The notes beneath the pieces are model-generated. The model was not told the DNA's origin and ran no database searches. It saw only the letters and a list, made by a program, of their open reading frames with translations. The translations under genes were made by a program, and so were the position numbers. From contig NJFT01000060.1 of the NCBI GenBank assembly GCA_002221725.1, positions 124,001-188,000 on the forward strand: DNA of 64,000 nucleotides, in the 5' to 3' direction. Numbering within the stretch: position 1 is the first letter of the stretch; the number at the start of each line of letters is the position of its first letter. Below are positions 11,901 through 23,338 of this stretch, in pieces. This DNA comes from Scedosporium boydii (Eukaryota; Ascomycota; Sordariomycetes; Microascales; Microascaceae).

Positions 11901-14900
11901 AACCGGGTTGGTGCTGTGATCGCATCTAAGCGCACTTGGCTAGTAACGAGATGACCTGCCTCTCCTTGATGTCGTGGAACTCGATGGATGGGCGGGCTGC
12001 CAAGTACGCAGTCCTGTTACCGTTTTCGTCGTTGCCTATCAATACCTGTCGGTTCATATGAAGTGGGGGTGTGTTGGAGGGAGGGAAGAGAGGGCGTGTG
12101 TGTGTGTTGTGTGTTCGTGCATGTGGAAAGCTGGAGAAAACGCGAGCGTTGGAGGTGTGGGCATCTCAAAACGGAGACCGAAAACTGAAGGAGGTGTTCG
12201 AGCTCTGGAGGGTACAAGGGCAGTACATTGCGAAGACCTTCGTGACTTTCGAAGGACCTCAAGGTGTTAATCTGGTATGTTTGACTAGCTTCGGGCCAAG
12301 AACGGCGCTAACTCAACCAAGATCTGGTGCTGGATCAATGGACCCTTTCAGAGCTCGAGGACTCACAGACGTTGGACGGGCCTGCCAGGAAGTCGATCAT
12401 CGCCAGCCATGCTACCTTCGGACACAGGTACAGTACCTGATTATGCCTGGCTCTTGTGACCCTCTCTCGCTCTAGCGTGTTTGCGGGCAAGTGTGCGCTA
12501 CTAACCACGGGGTTGTGAGTGTCTTTGTTACAGGGCATCACTAGCCGCCGATCATATTTCCTTTGAACCTGGTCGATACCTAAGCTTTCATTATTGCTCC
12601 TGAGTATGGTTCTGCCTCGCAAGTATGATGAGACGCTGGGGAACTAAATAGAGAAGCGAGGAGCGACAGGGAACAAACTGGCTCGCGGGCTCTCCCATGG
12701 TCCTCTCGCAACGGGAAGCACAGACATCGAAAGCGGGGACGCTCGGCCTTCGCTCCCGGAATGATTTACAAACAGCGAAGCAGTTGAGAGACGCGAGGAG
12801 AAGCTACGTGGGAGGCTCAACATTGATGTCCCGTTGGCACTAGGGAGGCATGCAAAGGGGTCCTCGTGCCGAACAGCGAGAGGTTTGCTTTGCCCTTAAT
12901 GCACCTCGCTCTCGACTCTCCATGCCGTGGCTTCAGTGCCACTTACGGGGTAGATATTAGACTATGTATTCCTGGAAATAGGGGATTGCATTGATCCCTC
13001 CAAATTCACGTCGTGCAGCTATTCACTCGCACGGACACATACGAACCTGACGTCGAGACACTCACGCTCCCGTTGCCGTTCTCAGGCCTCATGTAAGAAT
13101 GCGACCAGGGCCGAGGACGGAACGGCTTGTGATTTTCTTTTTCTTCTTTCCCCCTTTTCCTCTCTCCCTCCTACTCTGTCAATAGCCGTTGATGGGACAA
13201 GCCCACAGCGAGGGCAAAGATTATTTTTCACGACTACACAGAGACTAGTTGCGGCTTATTACCAGCTGCTTCGTACAGGTAAGATGCCTGATCCAATCCC
13301 ATATGCCAACATCGCGTGAAAGAGCCAGAGATACTGCGCCCATCAAGTGGAATAATATAGGTGTGGTCTTGACGTTTTATCGGTGCATGCAGGTCGCCCA
13401 TCCTAGCGTCAAAGCTCTTTTCTTCTCGACACGCATGCTTCGAAGTAAGGACAAGCTTGTCTCCTTTCCTACATGCCATGCAGTCGATGTTATGCGGTTC
13501 TCGAAGAGGATATGCGAGGCGACGGGAAGAAGAGGGAAGTTTCGAGCAGGAGGGTATTCATGCTTCGAGAATCTTTTCTTCCTCTCTTCTTACGAGTCAT
13601 GCTCCTGCAGGTCATGAAGTCTTCCATGTCCAATGATACGAAGTAGCAAGGCAGACGGGTGGGTTTGACCTAGACTTTATTTTTTTTTATTATTTCCTTT
13701 TTGGACAAGTTCCATGCGACCAGCAGCACTACCCACCTATCCCCGATAGAGTACAGATGAGGTGTCATCGAACCTGAAAGACCCCTTCCCACCCACGAGA
13801 TTCCTCAAGGGCAGATTGGTCGTCGTTTCGTACATGATGCAGGATCACTTGCAGCGCTTCTTCTTCTTTCCAAGGACACCTTGTCCTCGTTCGACTCTCC
13901 CATGTCCTATCCCTTGCTGACCCCACACACCCCACACCTTTTCCTCGTTCCCCTTGATCCATGATGTCCCTCGATGTGCGTTTCCCCGTCTATCTGTTTT
14001 GAGATGTGAAGCCCCAGTCTTATGCAGGTTGAAAGAGAGTTACATAAACGAGGGTAGGTGTGCTGTCTTCCTGCTGCGAAGTACTTTGAACATACCGCGA
14101 GAGGCGAGGCAGAAAGCGGGGCCTGCCAGAGAGATGCTTCTGCCTTCCCCCTGGACCACACCTTTGTATCACAGTCACACCCTCGAGCTGAGAAGGAGTG
14201 TGAGTGGCCCTTTTGGCTGAACCGTTCTCTTGGGCCGCAGTGAGAGAGCTGAGGGAGTCTATGATTCTGTGCTGAGTGAGGGTACTTTGGAAGGGGGGAA
14301 GTGCAGCAACATGTGCCTTGGCAACATGAGGGAACAGCGAAATCCCCATGACATCGACATAAGGGCCATAAACCAGGGCTCTCGAAACTCGAACAATGAA
14401 ATCTTCCCGCGTATAGTAGGTGCCCAGCAACGTACGAAGTAGTTCCCGTTACTAACGCAATGTATCTAATTTGAGGGATCAAGATAGGGAATTCAAGATC
14501 TGGATCTCGCTTTCGTGTAAGTCGACGCGTCTCCGCCACCTGCCTCGCTTCTGGCTTCCCCACTCCCATCGTCACGGTTCCATTAGGCATGACGCCACGT
14601 TTCTCCTTGGGTCTTCAGCTGCGAAGTGTGTAAGAGTGGCTTTCTGGACTGAGTGCGAAATAATACCGGATTCAAGCGGATTCCGAGGAAAAAACGAGGA
14701 ACAACAGGTAAGTCCTTACTTTACGGCGTAATGTGCACATACTGAGATACATTCTGTCCCCTTCCTTCTCCTTCTTGTGCTCGTGGACATTTCTTTTTCC
14801 CTCCCTGTCGAGATATCTCTCTTTGCTTCTGTGGCGTATGGTCTCGGAAGAGGAGGGGCCACTCTCCGCAGAGAATCCACCTGAACCTCCACAACCCGGC

Positions 14901-15415
14901 CCTTCCATAATGTTCCCCGGGGGCGCAGGTGTATATTTCTTATTAAACGCCAAAAGAAGAAAGAGAAAACAAGAGAATATCCGTCCTGCAGGAGGGGGAG
15001 TATTCGTGTGGGAGGCTGCTGTTCGTATTATGCAACACGAAGAGAAAAAAAAAAGGTACTTGGTCCGAATCTACACACGCCTCGCGTAGCACCACCAGAG
15101 CTCGTCTGAGAGAAAACGGTAAAGAAGAAAAAGAAGCATTGCCGCACGATTCCTTGGCGATCGACGACCATGCAGGGTGTGTGTAGCGCGTTCCCGCTTT
15201 TCATATAGTCAGACCGGCGAGGAGGCATGCAAAGATGCAAAGCATGCGGATGTGGGGATTGGGGGCGTTGACGTATTTCGCCGGGGAAGGCATTCCGGCA
15301 TAGGGTTGCATGGGGAAGGGGGTGAAGAACAGGCTGGCGCACATGTAAGGGAGTTTTGGGTTCTAGACGAGAGAGAGAAAGATTGGGGGCAGGTTGGCAT
15401 GCGGCTAAGGTCTTT

Positions 15416-15435
15416 GATGCGATGCGATGCGATGC
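15416..15435. repeat. GATGC tandem repeat, four units
   Basis: Four perfect tandem copies of the 5-mer GATGC lie downstream of the minus-strand P-loop gene, outside coding sequence. Confidence 0.8.
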
Positions 15436-15789
15436 TACCTTCAGGGTATTGGTTGCAGATGTGGATATGCTTTTGGATTTTTTTCTTGTCTTGTTTATAT
15501 CTCTTTTTTATTTTTTTTTATTCTCGTTACTTTGCTTCCAGTTTTCCTTTTCCTTCTCTATGCCCCGGGGTATTAACCTATGAACCGTCTCATTTCCAGC
15601 AAGAACTCCAGAAACCAAGAAGAAACGAAGCAACATCACCAAGGCCATCAAGGCCAAGGCTATCACACCCGCAATCTCGAGTCCTTCCCAAGTTCTCTCT
15701 TCCGCTTCACTCATTCTCGTCATCCCTTTCTCGCCTCACTCTCCATCCCATAGTCGTCGCAATCCTTCCCTCTTCACGATGTCCACCTC

Positions 15790-16782
15790 TCAACACTGCC
15801 CAGCCACCTCCCTCCTCCACTCCTCCACCCTCGAATGGACATAACCCAAAATCTCCACCGCAGCTTCATGCGCCTCCATCTCAGTAACATCAACCTCCAA
15901 CCCCTTCCTCTCCTCAAAAGCAAACAGCTTCCTCCCTTTCCTAGCGCTCCTCGCCTCGCCCTCGTCCCCGCTCCTAGCGCTGAACAAACTCATCCCCGAC
16001 CCGCTATACCGCCTCTCGACGCTCGTGACGCGGCGCATGTTCTCGTCCTCGCGGCACGAGATGTAGACGGGGATGAAGAGCCGGCCCGTACGCTCGGCGG
16101 TCGACTCGATGGCCTTTGCCGCGGCGATTTCGTCCCCGTCTTCGGAATTAGCTTCGCTTTCCTCCCACTCCCCTTCTTCGTCGTCGAGGGCGCGCGAGTC
16201 GGAGGGTTGGGTTTGGTTTTTGACGGCGCAGCTTGTTACGAGGATGGTGTGCGTGGCGTTTTCAGGGCGCGAGAGGAGGTCTGCTACTAAGGGAGTTGAG
16301 GGGCCGTGTTCGCCGTTGGTCCTTTCTGGGCAGGGAGAGGGGGCGGAACACCAGGTCATGGAAAAGGGGTCGGCAGTTTCCACCTCGGGTGTCGGGGGTA
16401 GTGTGGTCCGGCCAGAGACGCTGAGGTTATCATGGTGGTCGAGAATGAGGGAGCGGTCTACGCCGAGGAGGCGGTGGAGCCATTGTGCTATTGTGAGTTT
16501 GCCGACGCCGGGGAAGCCGTTGATCCAGACGAGAGGACCTGAGGGTTTGGGCGGTCCGTCGAGGTACGGAAGGACAGGAGATGTGGCGGTGGATGAGGTT
16601 ATTGGGGTTGTGGTCGTCGGGGAGCTGTGGGAGGAAGCGGAGGACCCGGCTGGTGTTGTGGTGGCGCGGCGGCGGTAGGGAGGTCTGTAGGCGGAGGGTT
16701 GAGAGAAGGATGGGTAGCGGCGGTGGAGGCGTGGCGGAGAGGGTAGTGAAGGAGGAGGCAGTGGTGAAGAATGTAAAGTCAT
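15790..16782 (-). CDS. P-loop NTPase, putative small-molecule kinase
   Basis: Single-exon frame of 330 residues. The first 80 residues are low complexity (Pro, Ser, Thr). A Walker A motif GFPGVGKLT at 89-97 follows a hydrophobic strand (VWIN), as in AAA_33-type kinases such as gluconate or chloramphenicol phosphotransferase relatives. Later hydrophobic strands (HTILVTSC, LFIPVYISC) followed by REDENMRRV fit the core and an arginine-bearing lid. An acidic low-complexity insert sits near 200-220. The substrate is unknown. The position usually read as a substrate-binding D-N-H in this superfamily appears as LDHHDN, so activity is uncertain. The shadow open frame on the other strand is rejected because the P-loop signature is on this strand. 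Confidence 0.75.
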   Translation of the reverse strand: MTLHSSPLPPPSLPSPPRLHRRYPSFSQPSAYRPPYRRRATTTPAGSSASSHSSPTTTTPITSSTATSPVLPYLDGPPKPSGPLVWINGFPGVGKLTIAQWLHRLLGVDRSLILDHHDNLSVSGRTTLPPTPEVETADPFSMTWCSAPSPCPERTNGEHGPSTPLVADLLSRPENATHTILVTSCAVKNQTQPSDSRALDDEEGEWEESEANSEDGDEIAAAKAIESTAERTGRLFIPVYISCREDENMRRVTSVERRYSGSGMSLFSARSGDEGEARSARKGRKLFAFEERKGLEVDVTEMEAHEAAVEILGYVHSRVEEWRREVAGQC

Positions 16783-17230
16783 CGAGGATGGTTGCTGTTG
16801 TCGGTGTGGTGCCGATGAGAGGCGAGTTGATGCTAGGAGTGAGCTTGTTGACGATTCCTCATAAACGCAACCGCGGAAAGCTGCCGGCGCTTTCCCCTAC
16901 TGTGAAATCCAGACTAACAGTATTGGCATGGAAGGAGAAGGGAAGAGAGGAGAAAGCGTAAGTCGAGTTCGAGGTAAAGCCAAGTTCAAGAAAGCGTTCG
17001 TTCTTGAGGAATGGAAAAGGGTTAAAAAGATGACAGGATACCGAGTCTATCTCTGAAGGTAGCGGTCAGAGGACTGGCAAGGCGGCACGTGTAGGTTGAA
17101 AAGTATGGCGAAAGTTTGGGCGGCAGGTCGATGTGGTGGACAGAGAAACAGGTGAGGATATTCTGAGAGTTTCAATGGCGCCGGTCAACGGACACTTAAA
17201 GTTGTGCCCCGATCCGGGAGCTTCTTCTTC

Positions 17231-17272
17231 TTGTCTTGTCTTCCGGGAAGCAAACAAGCTAAGACAAGACAA
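17231..17272. repeat. Perfect 12-bp inverted repeat
   Basis: TTGTCTTGTCTT at 17231-17242 is matched by its exact reverse complement at 17261-17272 across an 18-base spacer. The spacer edge also contains a smaller competing palindrome, CTTCCGGGAAG. Confidence 0.8.
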
Positions 17273-18603
17273 ACGCAAACACGCAAGCAAACAGGCACCA
17301 GGCTCAGGTTTGACAAACGTCTAGATGCCAAAAGTCAGGAGATGATCCGATGGGGAAAAAAGGTAAAGGAGGAGACCCTTGGCGAGAGCATGGACATCAA
17401 CTTTGCCTTTCTATTATATGCCTTTCGCTTTTCTGATCCTTCTCACCTCCTGTCCCCCCCTTCACCGGGATGAGCAAGTTGACGCTAAAGCTGTGATGGA
17501 GGGAAGCGCTACTGCGAGCCCTCCGGGATGGCTTGCGGCCAACGCCAGCTACGAACAGACAGCGGAAATACGGGAGTAAGAGACTAGAGAGAGACACGAG
17601 TCAGCCACGCCTCGATGGATTCGTGGTTTTGCCTCTTCACTGGCCAGGCGGGAAAATCCCCCCTTCCTTCTCCATTCTCCATTCTTCAGATGGCGCATTT
17701 TCGGATATGAGGAAGGAATCAGTGAATCCACGGGGCGTAATATTTTTTCTAGCTAACAGGGCGTTTGTTTAATATCCCCCTTTTTCGTCTAGTGTTTCTG
17801 TTTCCTCCGGGGGTTTCACATCGCTGGATCCAGCTCAGTCCTTCTATATTTGGGGATTTGGGCCGGCTTGTTTTATGCGACGTGCAACTGTCCGTCTTAC
17901 TGCTTCTTACTGGTTCCTATTTTTGATCCTTTTAGTGGGAATTGTTCCTAACATTTCATTTTTTTTGAGTTCCTTCTCACCATGGGACTGCATGGTTCGG
18001 TGGTGTGTTGGCGCCGGTGAATTGGTGAAAAGGAGGTGATATTGAGTTTGCCGTCGCCCGCTAACCGGAACATGATCAAAGTCGCAATCCAATAGCAATC
18101 GGACTGTCCTGTCTTCTGTCTTCGGGAGTAAGGGAACTAGGTTAGAGTTTTAGCCACCCGCTCAAGGGTAGGAAATATGGATATAAGGATGTAAGGAGCG
18201 TTTAATGGCCTCTTATCTCCGTAGGCCGTTCAGCCTAGAGAGTGGAAGAGGCGGAAGTTTGTCGCCATGAATCGGCCTTATTTCCGGCCTTAATCGATAT
18301 TCGCATATCCGGAAGTGAAGCTTTTTCTGAGGATTGATCAAATCAGATTATACGCAGGAGCTCATGGCATGGCCTGGGCATTTTACACGAACAATGAGGA
18401 ATGGATCTATTTAAAGCCTCTCGACGCCTCACACACCCACCTCGAACCCTCAACAGTTTGACTAGGATCAACTTAAAAGAAAATTCGCAGCGGGTAACCA
18501 TATGGTCAGCCTTAGAATCGAAGCTTATGCTGTGTAAAGCCCTCTTCTACTTCGTACCAAAGGTCCCCCATCCGAGGCGGTCTAGACCAGGTTCTCATTA
18601 GAA

Positions 18604-18645
18604 CGATGAAGTTTGATGGTGTGCTCTCGCACACATGCTTCATCG
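18604..18645. repeat. Imperfect hairpin with two paired arms
   Basis: The outer arms CGATGAAG (18604-18611) and CTTCATCG (18638-18645) are complementary. The inner arms GTGTGC (18619-18624) and GCACAC (18629-18634) close a TCTC loop. A 7-by-3 internal loop separates them. It is intergenic, with no adjacent gene end. Confidence 0.7.
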
Positions 18646-19306
18646 TATTCTGTGATGGACCCTTAGAGGGTGTTGTCATGTTATCACTCGTCGTGTCATC
18701 GATCATTTCGGAAGGGATGAGCTTCCAAGAGCCATCACATTAGAGATCTTGGGATCATCTATTAACTACTACTGGGCCAAGTTCAGGTCAACTGATGTGT
18801 GAGAGTGGCACTAAGCCGACGCCGTTGTCCTGCCATCGACTCAAGGGAGGGTGTCGAACGGATACTCCGTCGATGCCACAGCATCAATCAGTGTTTGGAT
18901 TGATCAATTGATCGAATGGACAAACTTTCCTCACTCGGTTCAGCGCCCGTCAGCCAGAAGGTTGAGAAGACAGCCGTACATCCTGAGGGTTTCGGTCGTC
19001 TCGGATATATCTTTCGATAATTTATTTCCGATCCGAAGTTTGATCCTTTCGATAGGACTAGTTGTGTTTAAGCTCAACCTCTTATCCCTCCCGCTCGCCT
19101 ATGAATTAAGAATGTGGTGGCAAAAGCGGAGGATCGGAACAGTTGTCAACGGCAATCGGAATTTACAAATCAGAAGGGTCCGGGAAGCACGCAGGGACCG
19201 ATAGTAGAGTACTACGAGCGGATGAATGGGGTCTCGGACTTGGAATATTGCGCGATGAATGAGGGGTCTATCTGTAAGTCGGGACACCAAGTTGGAACGA
19301 AAGAAC

Positions 19307-19340
19307 AGACAGAGGACAGCAGACAGAGGACAGCAGACAG
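19307..19340. repeat. 14-base tandem repeat, 2.4 copies
   Basis: The unit AGACAGAGGACAGC occurs at 19307-19320 and 19321-19334 without a mismatch, followed by a partial third copy. Confidence 0.8.
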
Positions 19341-20073
19341 AAAATAGCAACGGAGATACTCGCCGTTGCCTCCCTCCAGTCGAAGAAGTTACCGCCTTTC
19401 CCTCCCATAGGCGAGCCTATTACACCGTCAGCAACCCATCAACCACTCTGTTCCTTGGAGTAACACTTGATATCTCATCCTCTCCTTTATAAGGCTGATG
19501 CGTACAATCCCTGTTTGCAGACCTTCCTCCCTTCCCCAACCCCGCTTCGCCGAGCTACCGAGATGTGACCGATCTATAATCATCGAGTAGATAACGTGAG
19601 GCCGTTAGAAGAAATAAATCAACAGCATTTTGCGTGATGGGGACCCCGAAGAAGGTTCTCCAACCTGTCGAGTCAGGCACAGGCAACATCATTTGCCATC
19701 AATCCCTTACGTCTGACTCGGCTCCCAATGAAGGCAGGCCAAAGACTAAACTTTGGAGGACCCTATTGAACTGGGGGCGTTCCCTTGGCAAGGCTAATCA
19801 TAATCTAGTCGCAAGACATCTGAAAATAGGATATCGATTTAGGCCCCAGCAGGAAACATCTACACTAAACCTACCAACAGATACCAAAATAAGCCACGCC
19901 GAAACTCTAAAGCACTCCACCGATGAAACAAGCTTAGAGCAAACAAAACAACCTGCTAACCACAAAAGAATAGAGAGAAACCTACGCCCGTCTCTCAAAT
20001 CGCGTGGCCCCAATACGCCCCAGTTTCTCCATCCAGCGCCCTTTAATCTTTCCTTAGCTACACTACTATTGAA

Positions 20074-21561
20074 CTAGATCCTGCCTCCAAGATACCGAAT
20101 ATTCTCCTTGACTGCCTCGGTCAACTCGCCTTTTCCAGTGTAGACGTGAGCTACTGTCTGGGGCCACGCGGCAGGGTGCGGCACCGGCAGGTCGACGATG
20201 TCGCCCTCGCGGATGTAGCCTGAGAGGAGGAGGGCGGCTAGAACCGGTAAATAGGATCTGGCATACTCCAAGTCTGCGGAAAGGGTGTGGTGGGCAGGTT
20301 AGCATTAGAGCATATCATGTGCGTGCGTGAGAAGGGGGAGGCGAGGGGAGGGAGGGGAGGTTCCTTAAACTTTCGTGACGACGCGGATCATGAAGATAAG
20401 GAAGAGAGGCAATTCTGAAATGAAAAATGGTGGTGGAGAAAATGTGAAAAGGGGACTAAGACGAAAAAGGGGAGGCGAGCAAAAGGGAAAACAAAAACCA
20501 GGGCAGTCCTTACGAATCGGCATTAGGTTATTAGAGTTGCGGGGAGGGAGTTTGAGTTCGGCCCCGGCCCCGATCGGCCCCCGCCTCGTCCTTGGCGAAG
20601 CCGGAGAGAGCGGTCCAAATCTGACACTCGTCGATCGCCGCCTCTCACGACCGATGAGCGGCTTCGTGCGGACCGGAGTCGTCGGGCTGTAAGGCCTATT
20701 CGCGAGGTCGGCGATCGAGGATCGTCGCTGGAGGGTGTAGCCCTCGGGCGTGGGGTCCGGGATGGTGGCGCGCATTTCGGCGAGGTTGAAATTGCGCTGG
20801 ATAACGAACGGCTTGCGGTGGTCGTCGCGGGGTCGGACTCTCGCTCTCACGACGATGTCCTCTCCGAACTCGGGACGGTCGGTGGTGGGCGGGTGATCGC
20901 CCACTTCTTGTCTTTCCTCCTTGATGGGGGATGTCGGGGTCCAATTTCGGCGGAGGGAGACGGCTTGCACGTATACGTCCGCCGCCTCGAGGTTGCCGAG
21001 ATAAACGGAGCCCAATGACCGGAGATGCTCGCGGAGTTGGGCGAGTTCTGGGTGGATCGTGCCGGGATTGCCGGGCGACTGCTTTGGAGTGCCTGGGTGG
21101 AGGGACCAGAGCGGATCCGTAACGTGATGGCTAAGGTCGAGAGTCTCGGGCTTGGGATGTTTCTTTGGCCTCGGACTTGGTCTCGGTTTATGGTGCAACG
21201 GGGACATCATCGTCGTCGGGTGGTGGGGAGTATACGAATACCCGGCTTGGGCGAAATCTGCGCTGTCCTCCTTTGCTTCGTAGAGGCCGTCCTCGCCTAT
21301 AGTCTGGAGGTATTCTGACGAATAGTGCGGCGCTGGATGTGCTCGTGGGTGAGGAGGCGGGTTGAATTCGAGACCGTCAGTCGTAGTTCTAGGAGAGGGC
21401 GTAGGTGGAGATGCGGATGCGACTGCTCGGCGCTTTGCAAAGCTAAAGTCTGAAGTCCAGCCGAGTTCGCGCTTGAGACATCTCGATGCGGGTGGAGTGG
21501 ATGAGTCTATAGTAACGAGGGTTGCGTTCGATTCATGAGCCATGGCCGAGATCTCTGACAT
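20074..21561 (-). CDS. Conserved fungal hypothetical protein, two exons
   Basis: Exons are 20514-21561 and 20074-20273 (minus strand), joined by a GTAAGG donor and a CAG acceptor, giving 415 residues from the first ATG. An alternative start is the ATG six codons further in. The N-terminal two thirds is disordered and rich in Pro, Ser and Arg, with several SP/TP sites. The C-terminal 80 residues look folded: a hydrophobic helix (YLPVLAALLLSG), a DIVDLPVPHP stretch and a VYTG segment ending in NIRYLGG. The VYTG segment recalls the end of a BTB/POZ fold, but I cannot assign the domain. Function is unknown. The frame read through the intron is not coding. Confidence 0.65.
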
Positions 21562-22297
21562 TAATAACTGCTGGGGAGGAGATAATACTGAGAGAGAGGG
21601 AACAATGAGAGCACCGGTCGCGAGGGGTCACGGAAACGAAGTAGAAAGAAAAAGAAGAACCAAGAGGAGATGGGACTGAAAAGAAACCGTGGTGAGGAAG
21701 GGGAACATGGGGCCAGGAGTATGGGGAGCCTCTCAAACGCTTTCTCTCAGCAGCGAGCATTGTGATGATACGAGTGGTGAAAGAAGATCTTTGCGATTCG
21801 GCATCAAAGAAATTCTAAAGTGAAAGAAAGGGCCAAGAATATTTATGGGGATCAGGCCAGCTCTGCTTCCATCATTTTCTGCGAGCTGGAGAACAGACAA
21901 AGCCGGGAGTCAGACGGAAGGAATTCTAGCTGCAAACAAAGAGAAACACACAACCGTCATTCCCCGGTTTCCCGCACAAATGTCAAAGGCTGTTCCATGA
22001 GAATCGATCTGGATACACATGGTGCATATGAGAGCTCGCAGTAGCTGCCCGGAGCCTTTATTTCTCGCCATGGTCATCAGCCGAGAGAAACTCGTGATAA
22101 GGTACATCGAAAGAATTGGAACTTCATCAAATGGACGCAAGGATGGAAAACGGGTACGAACTACTCCCTGTCCAAACGTGTGGGCGGATAATTCGGTCTC
22201 TGATTGACTATGAAATAGATCGTTCAGAGCCTTTTCCTCCGAGATAAACTCGCGATAAACCCATGATCTATCCAGGCGCGCCCCTCAGCCGAGCTGG
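21562..22297. other. Intergenic region, nothing recognised
   Basis: This is the promoter side of the minus-strand hypothetical gene and the 3' side of the phosphotransferase-like gene. Small open frames on both strands show no family signature. Confidence 0.5.
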
Positions 22298-23338
22298 TTA
22301 TGCAGCCGCAAGCTCTCTGTATGGGGGATCATCGCCTCTTACAAAAGGGATTCGATAGGTGAGAAACTGGGCGAGAGCTTTCAGAGTAATTTTGCTACAG
22401 CCCACCTTTCCATTCTCGAAAATGAAGCAACTCAACAATGTCCCGAGGATGATGGCGTCCTGGACGAGGTCGATCTGTTTCTTCAACATGTCGCAAACTT
22501 CAGTCGGCATTCCATCAAACAGCTCATTCCAGAAGCCTCTTTCTGCAGTCTCGAACTCATCCGGCATCCAAAACTCCCCGCCCGTGTATTCTCCCGCAAT
22601 AGAGTGGGTGCGGCCGAAGCCGGCGGCAAAGGGTAGCGGAGCGAATAACTCCCAGTCAATCAGGCCGGTGACCTGGCAATCCTCGTCGATAAGGACATTC
22701 ACTTCGTTAAGATCGTAGTGAGCGACCCATAGTGGGAGCTGTTTCAGCTCTTCCAGCTTGTCGAGGAAACCCTAAAACTAATGGCGGTAAGGGTCGATAT
22801 CCTCCAACGGCGATGCCAAAATAGCTTCTAGATGAGGTCGAATCTTGGTCTCAATTGCTTCACCGCTGCTATTAGCGAGCCAGCCTTTAGAGAAAGCGCC
22901 ACCCAAGGATTTGTTGATCGCAATGCGGCCTTCAGCACCCTTGCCGGTAACCCCATGGAGCCATATCTTGCTAGGCAGCCGAGTAAGGGAATACGCCCAA
23001 ACGCCTTCGTTCAGCAGCTCCTCGCTCTCCAAGGCCGTGGCATCGGGCACAATGGAGCCTAAAGGCTCCCTCGCAACCTTGAATGCGTCGAGGTCGAGTG
23101 GCTCGGTGCGGAACTGTTGCGCTACCTCACGGCCATCCGCCAAAGTTAAGAACAGGGTCCTGCTGAGCATTCCCTGAATTGGCGGCTTGTCAACTCGCTT
23201 TACAGCGCTGCCCAGATGCTCTGCCACCAACTTCTTTGCCCATTTGACTTGCTTCGTGGGTGTATTCAGCAACTTGGGGAGGTCATTGTCGGAAAATATT
23301 TCCGGCATTATGGAAAATTTCGGAATTACCAGATGCAC
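22298..23338 (-). pseudogene. APH-family phosphotransferase with two in-frame TAG codons
   Basis: One continuous minus-strand frame of 347 codons carries an aminoglycoside-phosphotransferase/choline-kinase-like fold. It is broken only by TAG at 22778-22780 and TAG at 22772-22774, separated by TTT. The part before the stops ends in IRPHLEAILASPLEDIDPYR. The part after resumes in the same frame and carries the catalytic loop HYDLNEVNVL and the metal-binding IDWE, so the active-site residues are intact. I tested GT...AG pairs that would splice out both stops (donors at 22863 and 22902 with acceptors at 22772 or 22778), and none keeps the frame. It is therefore either a recent pseudogene, a pair of proteins, or a transcript repaired by A-to-I editing of UAG. 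Start is at 23338 or at the ATG ten codons further in. Confidence 0.75.

Larger units (their letters stand above)
4283..15789. other. 11.5 kb gene-poor stretch
   Basis: I see no supportable gene in this interval. The longest open frames (for example 13907-14590 on the minus strand, and overlapping frames on both strands at 9117-9627) lack domains, splice logic or protein-like composition. It does hold structure: exact copies of TACTTCGTA/TACGAAGTA at 5099, 5143, 6532, 8131, 8245, 9275, 13637 and 14433, ATCAATTGAT at 7476 and 8390, a perfect hairpin at 5954-5979, poly-T/pyrimidine tracts near 4449-4570 and 7225-7300, a TATATAAA at 7495, and four tandem GATGC units at 15416-15435. Non-coding transcripts or a decayed repeat block cannot be excluded. 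Confidence 0.6.
16783..20073. other. Intergenic region with inverted and tandem repeats
   Basis: No convincing gene. It contains two inverted repeats (17231-17272 and 18604-18645), a 14-base tandem repeat from 19307, TACTTCGTAC at 18548-18557 and ATCAATTGAT at 18903-18912. An open frame of 146 codons at 19637-20077 on the plus strand is hydrophilic and matches nothing I recognise. It overlaps the 3' end of the gene on the other strand and is not called. Confidence 0.55.

Noticed and set aside
13907..14590. 227-codon minus-strand open frame
   Set aside because: Very rich in Cys, His, Ser and Arg with no hydrophobic core pattern or family similarity; an overlapping frame is open on the same strand.
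15177..15887. 236-codon plus-strand open frame
   Set aside because: It runs through poly-T and C-rich tracts and overlaps the end of the minus-strand P-loop gene, whose motif is clear.
16073..16678. 201-codon plus-strand open frame
   Set aside because: Antisense shadow of the P-loop kinase-like gene.
22772..22863. A 92-base intron removing the two TAG codons of the APH-like gene
   Set aside because: The GTGAAG donor would require a shift of two bases. Other donor/acceptor pairs I tried also break the frame, and the sequence removed looks coding.
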